DNA of 58,645 nt from a bacterium (lineage in GTDB: Bacteria > Vulcanimicrobiota > Xenobia > Xenobiales > JADMJV01), in contig JAFEBA010000087.1 of the NCBI GenBank assembly GCA_018266105.1, forward strand, positions 1 to 58,645. Reading direction: 5' to 3'. Shown piece after piece: positions 13,872-22,671 of the stretch (its first letter is position 1; each line of letters begins with the position of its first letter). Under the pieces are notes generated by a model. That model saw only the letters and a list, made by a program, of their open reading frames with translations, searched no databases and was not told the origin of the DNA. The position numbers were made by a program, and so were the translations under genes.

Positions 13872-15086
13872 GTGAATTCGTTTGAAATTTACACTCCCAC
13901 TCGCATCCTGTTTGGTGCTGACCAGATCAACGTGTTTGCCGAGAGGGCGGCCCAGCTGGGCAAGCATGCTTTTGTCGTGTTGGGCGGCGGAACTGTGGAG
14001 AAGCTGGGATTTTTGCAGCCGCTGGCGGAGCAACTCGCCAACCTGGGGGTCAAGCTGACCCATTTTAGAGGCATTGAACCGAACCCGGAGGCCGCCACCA
14101 TCAATCGAGCTGCGGCCCAGCTAAAAGCCGTGGGGGCCGATTTTGTGCTGGCCGTGGGTGGCGGCTCGGTGATGGATGCCGCCAAGTCCATCGCCGCCCT
14201 GGCTTACACTGGTGAGGCAGATATCTGGCCTTTTGTGGCGGGCGAAGCCAGAGCCTTTCAGCTCAGCGGGGCTTTGCCGATTGCGGCTGTGCCCACCACC
14301 GCCGCCACGGCTTCTGAAGTGACGCCCTTTGCCGTCATCTCCAACCGCGAGGTGGGCGGAAAGTCTATCATCAGCCATGAGTTCGTCAAGCCGCGCCTGG
14401 CCTGGCTGAATCCGTCTTTCACTCAGGGGCTGTCAGCCACCGTTACCCAGGACGGCGCGGCCGATATTTTTAGCCACGTCATCGAGAACTATCTCTTGGG
14501 TACAGACATTTCGCCCCTGGCAGATCGTTACTCCGAAGCGGTGATGTCCACGGTGTTCGAGACGCTACCCAGGCTGCTTGCGAATCCTCACGATCTGCAG
14601 GCCCGAGCCGACCTGATGTGGGCCTCAACTCTGGCTTTGAATGACTATCAGAAGGCGGGAAGGGCCGAGGCCGAATTCGTGCTCCATTCAATCGAGCATT
14701 CCCTCAGCGCCAAGCATCCCGAGCTGGCCCACGGACGGGGTCTGGCTACGCTCTATCCGGCCTATTTTCGCTGGCTTCTGGGAAAGGATCGGGCTCAGGC
14801 CCGCCTGGCTCAACTGGGGACCCGCCTTTTCGGAGTGAAGGAAGGAAGCCCGGCTGAAAGGGCCGAGCGCTTTATCCAGCTCTTCGAGGACTGGTTGCAG
14901 CAGAACGGCCTGCTCCAATCCTTGCAAGACCTGGGCTTTAATAGCTCGGAATTTGAGGGTATCGCCGAATACGCGGTCAAAACCTACGGTGACGGTAACC
15001 AGTTGAACGCACTGGGACCCATTACCCGGTCGGATATCGTGGAGATCTTTCAGCGAACAGATCGCCAGAGTCTGGTCAGCCGCTAG
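13872..15086 (+). CDS. Iron-containing (group III) alcohol dehydrogenase
   Basis: A 404-residue Fe-ADH that would interconvert aldehydes or ketones and alcohols with NAD(P)H. It has the nucleotide-binding GGGSVMDAAKSIA (96-108), PTTAATASEVTPFAVI, and likely metal ligands D198 and H202 (DIFSHVIENY) plus H272 and H287 (LHSIEHSLSAKHPELAHG). The closest named subgroups are YqhD/butanol-dehydrogenase-like. GTG at 13872 is the start, with AAGGGA upstream; an ATG seven bases earlier is out of frame. It is a single-gene unit facing the TetR gene, which suggests inducible aldehyde detoxification or fermentation. The substrate cannot be inferred from sequence. Confidence 0.93.
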   Translation: MNSFEIYTPTRILFGADQINVFAERAAQLGKHAFVVLGGGTVEKLGFLQPLAEQLANLGVKLTHFRGIEPNPEAATINRAAAQLKAVGADFVLAVGGGSVMDAAKSIAALAYTGEADIWPFVAGEARAFQLSGALPIAAVPTTAATASEVTPFAVISNREVGGKSIISHEFVKPRLAWLNPSFTQGLSATVTQDGAADIFSHVIENYLLGTDISPLADRYSEAVMSTVFETLPRLLANPHDLQARADLMWASTLALNDYQKAGRAEAEFVLHSIEHSLSAKHPELAHGRGLATLYPAYFRWLLGKDRAQARLAQLGTRLFGVKEGSPAERAERFIQLFEDWLQQNGLLQSLQDLGFNSSEFEGIAEYAVKTYGDGNQLNALGPITRSDIVEIFQRTDRQSLVSR

Positions 15087-15246
15087 GCCATTGCAGCTTT
15101 CCCGGCGTGCTATTGCGAGTTGTGGTCGCTGCCGGCTCTGCCCATCTCGACCGGAGCGGCAATATGCTGGTCGGCCATCGACTGCACTTGCGAGGGTCCA
15201 GGTGGCTACAAACAGTGCATCGACTTGGACTGGGGAAATCGCAGTG

Positions 15247-16188
15247 CTACTCGGACTTGATCAGGGTATGGCCCAGGCGTGCCGGTCCGTTCTGAGACCA
15301 GCTTTGCGGATGTGAGTCGATCACCACGTAGTCCCCCGGCGGCAGTTCCACACCGGCGCGCGCTACCCAGTAGACTCCGTTCACGGTGGTCGCCTTAAAG
15401 GGTCCATAGAGCTTGCCCTCAAGCGATCGCAAAGCGATGGTTCCAGCCGGCGCCCCTTTGCCGTCGTTGTAGTGAAAGTTCATAATCATCCCGATACGAG
15501 TCCGGCGATTCAGTCGAAAGCGGGGAGAATTGCCGCCGTTGAGAACTCCACCATCGTTACCCGTGTACAGCACTTGACGCTCGGCGATTTTTTGAGGTGA
15601 ACCCAGCTCACGTGCCAGCAGAGCTTTGGCCTCCTCCGAGCTGAGAACCCCGGCTGAGGCGGTTTGGCCCTGAGACGGGACCGAGGCCACATCCACCCGG
15701 CCTTCGATCGTGCCCAGCGCACCCATATTCCGACTGCCGGCATTGCTGCTACGTGTCATCCGGATCGCGAATGAGCCCGATGAAGAATTTCCGATCGGAA
15801 CCGAAACATCAAACTCCTGCATCTTGGTTTTGGGAGAGAACTCCTGGCGTTCGGTCCGGCTTCCGGCCGTGACGGTCACCGAGACGGTCCAGGGATAGCC
15901 TGCTTCTGGGCCGGGGTAGGTGAGCCACTGGGCGTGCCCGCTGACCCTGAGTTTTCCACCGAAGGAAGGGTCAAGTTTGCCTTCGTAACGATATTCCCGA
16001 GTCCAGTCGTCGCTGTAGGTCTTCTTGTGAAAGAAGGCTCCGGTGACAATGTAGTCAAGGATCATGGAGTTGTAGTTCTCTTCCGGGGGAGGTGGCAGAT
16101 GACCCTTTTCAGACCAGGCCGCGCAGGCCAGTGCAAGGACCACTGCCAGGGCAGTCAGGACTCGAAACCCACCAAGTCTTTTTTTCAT
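15247..16188 (-). CDS. Secreted protein of unknown function
   Basis: A 313-residue protein with a signal peptide (MKKRLGGFRVLTALAVVLAL, then ACAAWSEKG; cleavage near ACA-AW). The rest is a soluble, Gly/Ser/Thr-rich, probably beta-rich domain with no family I recognise: a region with WTREYRYEGKLDPSFGGKLRV, and a C-terminal stretch GMIMNFHYNDGKG...GVYWVARAGVELPPGDYVVIDS that resembles a beta-sandwich end. AAGGAGG five bases before the ATG at 16188 fixes the start, although a GTG two codons earlier is in frame. It converges on the dehydrogenase gene with 160 bp between. The location is predicted to be periplasm or outside. Confidence 0.72.
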   Translation of the reverse strand: MKKRLGGFRVLTALAVVLALACAAWSEKGHLPPPPEENYNSMILDYIVTGAFFHKKTYSDDWTREYRYEGKLDPSFGGKLRVSGHAQWLTYPGPEAGYPWTVSVTVTAGSRTERQEFSPKTKMQEFDVSVPIGNSSSGSFAIRMTRSSNAGSRNMGALGTIEGRVDVASVPSQGQTASAGVLSSEEAKALLARELGSPQKIAERQVLYTGNDGGVLNGGNSPRFRLNRRTRIGMIMNFHYNDGKGAPAGTIALRSLEGKLYGPFKATTVNGVYWVARAGVELPPGDYVVIDSHPQSWSQNGPARLGHTLIKSE

Positions 16189-16194
16189 GAGCAC

Positions 16195-16514
16195 CTCCTT
16201 GCGCTTTTACAATAGAGGTTCCGGCCGGCAGGAGACTATGACCTGGGTTAGGATTGAGCTACGAATGCAGTGGTTGTCAGCGCTGGGGGGGGAGGCTCCG
16301 CGACAAGGAAGCTGAACCTACGCACTCAGGAAAGCCTTTGCATTGGAAGGCCCATGAGGTTTAATTTACCGCCTTCCCAGAGCACAGTTTGGAAGCAATC
16401 TGATGGGGGGCCGCCCCAGCCTGGTCGCCTCGAGAGTCAAGGTTAACTGGTTTGTAACCATTGCGAGGGGCGAATAACGCTTAAGTTACGCGGTCAGGAT
16501 ATATTCTTGGAGCA
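16195..16514 (+). promoter_or_regulatory. Intergenic region with TAAC dyads and a -10 element close to the next start
   Basis: No gene. GGTTA-N9-TAACC (16441-16459) and TAAC-N6-GTTA (around 16475-16488) are nearby dyads sharing a TAAC half-site. TATATT at 16500-16505 would place transcription start only 2-4 bases before the ATG at 16515, with GGAG too close to serve as a standard ribosome site, so the mRNA may be nearly leaderless. No good -35 is visible. Confidence 0.35.
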
Positions 16515-17261
16515 ATGCTCTCTCAGCTAGGAAAAGTTTCTCTCCAACGGGCCGAGCGGTTGATGACGAAGGCAAATATTCCTGCGCAGGGCCACGCCAT
16601 TCTGCGGGAAAATTTGGCATCGTATCTCGAGCACCTGCCCACCGAGGAATACACTGGACGCTGGGGTGAGAAAGTCTCGCGCGATCTGGAAGCCGGCTAC
16701 ACGGACACGCAGGTGCTGGAGCGACTGCATCAGCTCGAGCAGGGGATGCGGGAGCTGGCCGCCCACCTCCCTGAGGACGCAAACTTCTGGATTTCTGGCG
16801 GAATCAGCAAGGGTCGGGCGGCGGCCGTCTCCGACCTCGATGGCTTTGTAGACTGCGGTGGTCTGCCACCAGAAAAGCTCCAGACGATCCGCGACTTGCC
16901 GGGCTGGAACTCGCGACGGCTGTCTGTTTTTCTGCCTCAGAACAAAGCGGCCCTCAGTCCGGCCGGCGACTGGCTCATTGGAAATTACTACGGCGGTCTC
17001 TCCAAGGAAACAGGACAGACCCGCGACATCGACCTTATCCTGGTCGGCCGCACGGACGGCAAATTCGATCCCTCCGATGCCGGTATGGGCGAGCAATCCG
17101 CCTGCTTTTCCCGGGAACAGGTGCTACGCACGGATTTCCTTGTGGAGCTTTTTCAGCAGCGCTTCCAAGCCAAAGGATATCGGATTGAATTCGAGCCTAT
17201 GCGCATCGATGCCGACGGCCCGGTGCGGCGGCCCGCCGAGCTGGAGTGGCATCTGGGCTAA
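16515..17261 (+). CDS. Orphan protein with nucleotidyltransferase-like signature
   Basis: A 248-residue protein of no family I can name. The segment NFWISGGISKGRAAAVSDLDGFVD (about residues 91-114) matches the minimal nucleotidyltransferase pattern, a Gly-rich GG/S loop followed by D-x-D, and RDIDLILVG (about 170-178) could supply the third acidic residue. The N-terminal 85 residues are helical. If correct, it would transfer a nucleotide to a small molecule, RNA or protein, as do antibiotic-resistance, CCA-adding or toxin-type NTases. It is transcribed alone. No antitoxin-like partner is adjacent. Confidence 0.55.
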   Translation: MLSQLGKVSLQRAERLMTKANIPAQGHAILRENLASYLEHLPTEEYTGRWGEKVSRDLEAGYTDTQVLERLHQLEQGMRELAAHLPEDANFWISGGISKGRAAAVSDLDGFVDCGGLPPEKLQTIRDLPGWNSRRLSVFLPQNKAALSPAGDWLIGNYYGGLSKETGQTRDIDLILVGRTDGKFDPSDAGMGEQSACFSREQVLRTDFLVELFQQRFQAKGYRIEFEPMRIDADGPVRRPAELEWHLG

Positions 17262-17517
17262 CCTCAGGAGTGGAGCTGAAGGTCGCCGCCCTGGACCTGG
17301 CTTCACAGTTGAGAACTGCGATTCTTCCATTTCCTGGGCTCTACCATTCAAGAGGGCTTCAACTAATTCCTCGGAAAATCAACTCCCGCGCCGGCGGCGG
17401 AATTCAGCTTTCCCAAGTGGATGACCACCAATACTTGGGTCGCTCCGGAATTGCCAGGATTTTCCAAAAAATCTCGGAACCCGATGGACAGGAATTGTTC
17501 TGAGAGAGGCTCCGTTG

Positions 17518-20163
17518 ATGCAAAAGAGTTTATCGCTCGCGCTGTTGATCTTCCTTCTAGCCGGCTGTGGCGGCGGTGGCGGGGGTTCTTCATCCAATTC
17601 GGGGGGCGGCGCCACCAACAACAGCGGCGCTGGCGGTTTGGCCCCCTCTAATTTTATGACCGGCAAAATTGTCGTTACCAGCATTCTATTACGCGGCATT
17701 CCCGCCACCATTGATTCTCTGGTCTTCCGCGCCTTCGATGCCCGAGGCAACCAGGTCTACGGCCCTACTCAACTGCCCAAAGCAGCCCGCACCGTGCTGG
17801 ATGGGGTACCCACCAGCGCCGTCAGGTTGGAGATCGACTACCTGGAAGGTTCCATTGTGCGCGGACACGGCAGCCACGCGGTTACCGTCAGCGCTGGTCA
17901 GGAAACGGAAGTTGTCGATCCTCCTTTTACGGACGTGACTTATGCTCTGACAGGACTGCGCAGCCTGATCAGCCGGATCGATTTAGATCGAGGCCAGACT
18001 CAGACACTCAATGTCGTTGGAACCTATGCCGACGGCACCGAACAGGACGTGACCTCGGCCGTGCAATGGAGCTCCAGCGATGAGGCCGTGGCCCAGGTGG
18101 AGGCGGGCGGCCTGCTGCGCGCCCGCGCCGTCGGCACGGCCACCCTCACGGCCCGGCTTGACGCTTTCAGCCAGTCGGTCGCGCTGGAGGTTCACCCTCC
18201 CAAGCTGGTCAGTCTGCAAGTCACTCCTGAACAGGCGACTCAGTTGGAAGGTGGTCAGGTCTCCTACCACCTGCTGGCTCAACTGGCCGACAACACCAGT
18301 CAGGAGGTCACGGCCGAGAGTTGGAGCAGCAGCAATTCCAGTGTCGCAACCATCAACTCCAGCGGCCTGGCCTCCGCCCGCACGCCCGGAAACACCACCA
18401 TCGAGGCCAACTACCAAAATCGCACCGGCACCACAGCTCTGACGGTCGCCGTGAACGAGACCCTGACCAATCTGCAAATCTCCCCTGACAACCTGCAGCT
18501 TCCTAAGGGGGTCAACTACCAGTACAGCGTCAACGCCAGCTATGCCAACGGCACCGTGCTCGACCTCACAGGCCTGGCCCAGGTGACTTCCGATGACAAC
18601 AATATCGCCCAACCCGGTGGCCTTCCACCCGTAGCTTACGAATCGGACGGTATCATATTGGTGCCTCCGCCCTGGTTTCCCGGCTACTCCAGCCTGATCG
18701 CGGGCACGGGTCTGGGCACCACTCATTTGACCGCATCCTATCAGGGCCTGACGGCCCGGGCCAGCCTCACCGGGATTGCCGCCGTGCCGCTACGCGCGCG
18801 CGTCTTGCCTCGCGGCACGACCACCCTGCAGGCGGCGGGAACTCTCCAGCTCAGCACCCTCACCACCCTGACAGACGGAACCACCCAAACCAATCGTGCG
18901 GATGTATCCATTCCTTCGACCGCTCATGTCAACGTGGATACAAATCTTCTGGCCACGGCTGTGAGTTCGGGAGTCGATTTTCTGATGGCTAATTTTACGC
19001 CCTTCGTCACCCCACCGGTAGCCGGAGGCTATGCCAGCTACGCCTTTCGCCAGGGGAATCCACCCGATTATAACGGCCTGGCCGTCGAACCAACGGTCGC
19101 GGTCGTTTCTCGCGATTTGGGCCTGAATCTGACCGTCGGTCCGGGAAACAGCGGACTGGGCATCAATCAGTTCCCACGCGAGGGAAATCCCGACCCGTTC
19201 AGGCTAACGGGTGCTCAGTCCGGGGGCAACACTCTGCGGGTGCGGGGCAGCGGGGTGACCCTGGCGCGCACCCGCGGCCTGACCTCGGTGGGAGTGGGCA
19301 ACTTTAGCGGCCTGAGCGGCCGCACGGAGGTCTTTTACGCCGGAGTGCGCACCAACAGTTCCGGGTCGGATTATGGCGTCGTGCTCTCCACCACCGGCTC
19401 GCTACAACTGGCCGAATTCAGCGATGAACCGCAGGGAGTCTCCCAGGCCGTGGTCGGCGATTTCGACGGAAACGGACGCAGCGACGTTGCTTACCTGGCC
19501 CAGGGGAAGGTCAAAGTCAGGCTCTCGGTGGGCGGAGTGCTGGATCAATCCAGCACTCTGGTCAGCAGTGGCGCGACCGGCTTGGGGCGGGGCGACATTG
19601 ATGGAGACGGGCGCACCGATCTGATCGTGGCCAGCAGCAACTCGCTGCAGGTTTTTCGCAACCTCACCCCTCTCAGTTCGGTCAGCCTACCCCCGGGTCA
19701 ATATGGAACCGACCATATGACCTGTGGTGACGTTGACGGGGACGGGCGCCAGGACCTGTGCTATATCTCGAACCGCCAGGACGGAAATCGCTACTGGACC
19801 TTGTTCTTCGGCAGCGCCGGGGGCGCGCTCGTCAATCCTCAACAGGGTACCACCGGCCATCGCGTTCAGGCCATCGATCTGGGTGACCTGAATGGAGATG
19901 GGAAGGCCGATCTGGTCACGATCGAGAGTAGCAGTCGCCTGACCCTGCTGGGCCTCACCACTCGTGATTGCCTGCTCAGCGTCTTCCCGGGTTCCAGTCA
20001 GGGATTTGGCTCGCCTCAGGTCCTAACCCTGTCCACCAACGATTCCCCCTGCGACGTCTCAGTCCTGACGAATGGCGGCACCTTTCAGGCCGTGGTCGTA
20101 GCCATGGTGAATACGCGCTTCGTTGGCTCCGGCAGCTTCCCCATTGTCCACTTGACTCGCTAA
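17518..20163 (+). CDS. Large lipoprotein with Big-2-type repeats and FG-GAP/VCBS repeats
   Basis: An 881-residue surface lipoprotein. A signal with lipobox LLAGC precedes a Gly/Ser linker (residues ~18-45). Then come about three bacterial Ig-like (Big-2) domains: TLNVVGTYADGTEQDVTSAV, followed by WSSSDEAVAQVEAGG and ARAVGTATLTA, with related copies at about 235-310 and 315-420. The C-terminal third carries FG-GAP/VCBS-type calcium-binding motifs: GDFDGNGRSDV, GDIDGDGRTDL, GDVDGDGRQDL, GDLNGDGKADL, consistent with a beta-propeller. The ATG at 17518 follows a TTG that also reads in frame. Likely anchored in a membrane and exposed, with adhesion or matrix binding the usual inferred role. It is monocistronic. 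Confidence 0.85.
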   Translation: MQKSLSLALLIFLLAGCGGGGGGSSSNSGGGATNNSGAGGLAPSNFMTGKIVVTSILLRGIPATIDSLVFRAFDARGNQVYGPTQLPKAARTVLDGVPTSAVRLEIDYLEGSIVRGHGSHAVTVSAGQETEVVDPPFTDVTYALTGLRSLISRIDLDRGQTQTLNVVGTYADGTEQDVTSAVQWSSSDEAVAQVEAGGLLRARAVGTATLTARLDAFSQSVALEVHPPKLVSLQVTPEQATQLEGGQVSYHLLAQLADNTSQEVTAESWSSSNSSVATINSSGLASARTPGNTTIEANYQNRTGTTALTVAVNETLTNLQISPDNLQLPKGVNYQYSVNASYANGTVLDLTGLAQVTSDDNNIAQPGGLPPVAYESDGIILVPPPWFPGYSSLIAGTGLGTTHLTASYQGLTARASLTGIAAVPLRARVLPRGTTTLQAAGTLQLSTLTTLTDGTTQTNRADVSIPSTAHVNVDTNLLATAVSSGVDFLMANFTPFVTPPVAGGYASYAFRQGNPPDYNGLAVEPTVAVVSRDLGLNLTVGPGNSGLGINQFPREGNPDPFRLTGAQSGGNTLRVRGSGVTLARTRGLTSVGVGNFSGLSGRTEVFYAGVRTNSSGSDYGVVLSTTGSLQLAEFSDEPQGVSQAVVGDFDGNGRSDVAYLAQGKVKVRLSVGGVLDQSSTLVSSGATGLGRGDIDGDGRTDLIVASSNSLQVFRNLTPLSSVSLPPGQYGTDHMTCGDVDGDGRQDLCYISNRQDGNRYWTLFFGSAGGALVNPQQGTTGHRVQAIDLGDLNGDGKADLVTIESSSRLTLLGLTTRDCLLSVFPGSSQGFGSPQVLTLSTNDSPCDVSVLTNGGTFQAVVVAMVNTRFVGSGSFPIVHLTR

Positions 20164-20663
20164 GCTCGTTGCCCAGAAGGACGTGCTCCCCAAGGAGTCG
20201 CCTGTCTTCCTTTGGACATGCCTTGGAAATAGCCAGTTCACCAGTCCTTCGCGAGCCTGGCACGAGTCAGGTAAATTGGGTCCGCTACATGCGCCGATAT
20301 CGAGAGTTGGACGATTCTCCCGAGGATTACGACCCGCGGCCGGGACAGGTGATGCTGGCTCAGGACGTCATTCGAGGTGGGAAGGTGCAGGCGAGCCAGG
20401 AGGGGGCGACCTCAACAATGGCCGGAAATTTCCGGAAGAGCATCTGATCCTTTAGGCTTGTGATCGGCTCCGAAGTAGCCTGATTGCCCGCCTCTTTGCT
20501 CTTGGCCACCGTAATTTCAGTTTTGGACTCCCAGCCCTGTCCGCCCACAGCGATGACAAAGTCCGCTCTCCTGGCGGACAACGCCCCAGCGCCCACCTCC
20601 CGCCGCAACCCCGTGCAAAACCCGGCACCATGTCCGCCCACCGCGAGCCACCCGGACAACGCC
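20164..20663. other. Intergenic, no gene recognised
   Basis: 500 bp between the lipoprotein stop and the end of the convergent XRE gene. Short frames exist on both strands, but none has a ribosome site, domain or convincing codon use. No clear hairpin terminator was seen. Confidence 0.4.
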
Positions 20664-21506
20664 TCAGCGCCCCACGCCCCGGGCCCCCCGCCCCCGGCGC
20701 CACCCCGTCTTGAACCCGTGCGCCGCCCCAGGAGGGCCCTTCCGAACCGCCTCCCTGACCCGCTCGAGAAACAGCTCGAAGGTCCGGCCCGCGCGAATCT
20801 CATCCCCAGTAATGCGCACCTCCATCATCTGCAACTGGGCCCGGCGAAAGGCGTCCCCGCTGCCATTGTGGCCCTTTCCGTCAAACTCCAGCACAAGCCA
20901 ATGGCGGCGGTCCCCCACCCGAAAGAACACCAGCCCGTCCAGTCGAAAGGTGTGATCACCCGTGCAGACCCAGACCTGCGGCCACAGAACAAAGTCCACC
21001 TCCTCACTCTGAAAACTAAGGGCCGGCAGCATGCGGGCTCCCAGCAATTGGCCCAGCCGGTCCACCAGCACGTGCTGGTCAAAGCCCCAGTGCGCGGGAT
21101 TTCCCAGCATCGGCCGCGCGCCCCGCGAGGCGAACTGGCCCCAGCCATAGCACTCGTGGGAAGAGTCCGCCGGCATGAACTGGCTCAGCCACTGCCACAC
21201 CCCCGGCTGCAAGCGCATCCGCCCGCCCCAAAACTTCCAGGCGGCCCGCCAGGGCTCTGGATTCACCGGCTCCAGCTCAAAGGCCCGAACCCCAGCCCGG
21301 TCCAACTGGCGGCGCCCGACCTCGAGGTCTTCGACCGAAAGCACCGCCACTCCATAGAGATCACGAAGGCTGCGAGCCTGCGCGGGTGTGGCCACGGCCC
21401 TGCCCAATTCCAGGCGGTTGAGCGACTGACGCGCAATCCCCAGGCGCGCCGCCGCCGCCGTCTGAGTCAAACCGAGTTTCTCACGTGCTTGCTTCAAGTA
21501 GTTCAT
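20664..21506 (-). CDS. XRE-family HTH protein with PD-(D/E)XK nuclease-like C-terminus
   Basis: A 280-residue protein. Residues 1-60 are an XRE/Cro-type HTH (MNYLKQAREKLGLTQTAAAA, RLGIARQSLNRLELGRA). The C-terminal part, FRLDGLVFFRVGDRRHWLVL followed by EFDGKGHNGSGDAFRRAQLQ, resembles a DUF559/Vsr-like nuclease core (D, then ExDG-K), which would make this an HTH-nuclease or a degenerate nuclease turned regulator. The last 25 residues are Arg/Gly-rich. A direct repeat TTGGTAG-N4-TTGGTAG lies 25-42 bp upstream and may be its own binding site. The long plus-strand frame across this gene is a Pro-rich shadow. Nuclease activity is inference. Confidence 0.65.
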   Translation of the reverse strand: MNYLKQAREKLGLTQTAAAARLGIARQSLNRLELGRAVATPAQARSLRDLYGVAVLSVEDLEVGRRQLDRAGVRAFELEPVNPEPWRAAWKFWGGRMRLQPGVWQWLSQFMPADSSHECYGWGQFASRGARPMLGNPAHWGFDQHVLVDRLGQLLGARMLPALSFQSEEVDFVLWPQVWVCTGDHTFRLDGLVFFRVGDRRHWLVLEFDGKGHNGSGDAFRRAQLQMMEVRITGDEIRAGRTFELFLERVREAVRKGPPGAAHGFKTGWRRGRGARGVGR

Positions 21507-21530
21507 GAGCCCAGCCTAGCTGGCCGATTT

Positions 21531-21548
21531 CTACCAAAGTACTACCAA
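21531..21548 (-). promoter_or_regulatory. Direct repeat TTGGTAG-TACT-TTGGTAG upstream of XRE gene
   Basis: Two identical 7-mers with an 11-bp period, one helical turn, lie just upstream of the XRE-HTH start at 21506. They could be an autoregulatory site. No standard promoter elements could be placed around them. Confidence 0.4.
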
Positions 21549-21875
21549 CGGAAGAAAGCCCGACTCGGCTCCAGCAAGTCCCCCAACTGCAGATCAACGG
21601 CCTCCCCTTGGGGATGGGGCTCCAGAGGTCAGCGAGGAGCGTCACCCGATTTGTCTGCCAGCAGCTCGCCCTGGGCGGAACGGAGCTACCCTTTCGCAAT
21701 GCCTGACGGGGCGGTCGGGGTTGTTGGGGGACGAGCTGGACGAGTCACTGGCCGCCCAGGAGTCGGGCATCGTCTTCAAGGACGGAGGGCTCCGGGCAGG
21801 CTTTACCAGATTGGACAGCGGCTGCTAAGGGGTCTGGACCTTTTGGGAGATGAGCCTGAACTTCGGCAGGGGCCG
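21549..21875. other. Intergenic, no gene recognised
   Basis: About 330 bp between the XRE promoter region and the end of the HPr-kinase-like gene. Only short unconvincing frames on either strand, without a ribosome site or motif. Confidence 0.35.
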
Positions 21876-22637
21876 TTATCGATTCGAAGCTGGTTCAAGG
21901 ACTTGTAAGATCAGCTCCGCCGTTTCGTCCGCTTCGCCTCGAGCTCCGGCCCAGTAGATGGCCCCAGAGACGCAGGCCGACAGGCACGCCAGGCTGAGTG
22001 CCGGAGATTTGCGCGCCGTGACGGTGTGCGCCATCAACTTCAAAGCAGCCGCTCCCTGGCTCTCCTCATTCGGACGCCAGCTGCTGCCGGACTGGAATTG
22101 CGTTGCGATCACGGCCCGTACCGCCGCGGGCTTCAGACCCGCCCGAGGCGGAGAAACTCGGCGTCCGCCATCGCTCCGCAGCGCGATGGGTCGAGGAAAC
22201 GGATGGACTCGACCCAAACGGTCGACCACCGCATATTCATCAGAGAAGTATTCAGCGCCCGCCCTAACCAGGGAATGGGTCAGGGTAGACTTGCCTGAAT
22301 AGCTGCTGCCCGGTATCAAGATGACCTGGCCGCCCAGGGCCACCGCGCCAGCGTGAACGAATACCACATCCTGACAGTGGTTGGCCAGGTAAAAATGGAT
22401 CCGTCGCTCCAGAGCCTGCAGGAAGTCCTGACGATAGGTACGGAGGGGCTCATTCTCGGGGGCCTCAACCACCAGCTCTCCATCCGAAGAAAGCACCCGG
22501 AACGTTGCGTTGGCTGTCAGCAGGGGGTTTGGATGCCAGATCGGCAGCATCAGGCTTCCCACCGCTTCATCCAAACTTGGGTCCTCCCAAGCCAGGGCCA
22601 AATTCACTCCGAAGTAAGAAAACTTCAACGTTCTCAA
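21876..22637 (-). CDS. HPr-kinase-like P-loop protein (copy B)
   Basis: About 253 residues from a proposed TTG at 22637, 35 bp after the upstream gene and preceded by AAGGGG. The P-loop region DVVFVHAGAVALGGQVILIP followed by GSSYSGKSTLTHSLVRAG has Walker A GSSYSGKST, and FSDEYAVVDRLGRVHPFPRPI matches the HprK-like family (GKSTL...a.fvsDe.vvid..g.v.pfpr). The open frame runs 54 codons upstream into the other kinase gene but without family similarity. Such HprK-like proteins occur beside PqqD-type proteins in RiPP clusters, where some phosphorylate the peptide product. With copy A it forms a leftward pair. No HPr or PTS gene is near, so the substrate is unlikely to be HPr. Confidence 0.78.
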   Translation of the reverse strand: MRTLKFSYFGVNLALAWEDPSLDEAVGSLMLPIWHPNPLLTANATFRVLSSDGELVVEAPENEPLRTYRQDFLQALERRIHFYLANHCQDVVFVHAGAVALGGQVILIPGSSYSGKSTLTHSLVRAGAEYFSDEYAVVDRLGRVHPFPRPIALRSDGGRRVSPPRAGLKPAAVRAVIATQFQSGSSWRPNEESQGAAALKLMAHTVTARKSPALSLACLSACVSGAIYWAGARGEADETAELILQVLEPASNR

Positions 22638-22671
22638 GCGCTCAGGCCCCTTGACGATCTGATGGCTTCGC

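Noticed and set aside
20484..21908. 474-codon plus-strand frame rich in Pro and Arg
   Set aside because: Composition typical of antisense frames in GC-rich DNA; the minus strand has a clear XRE HTH gene.
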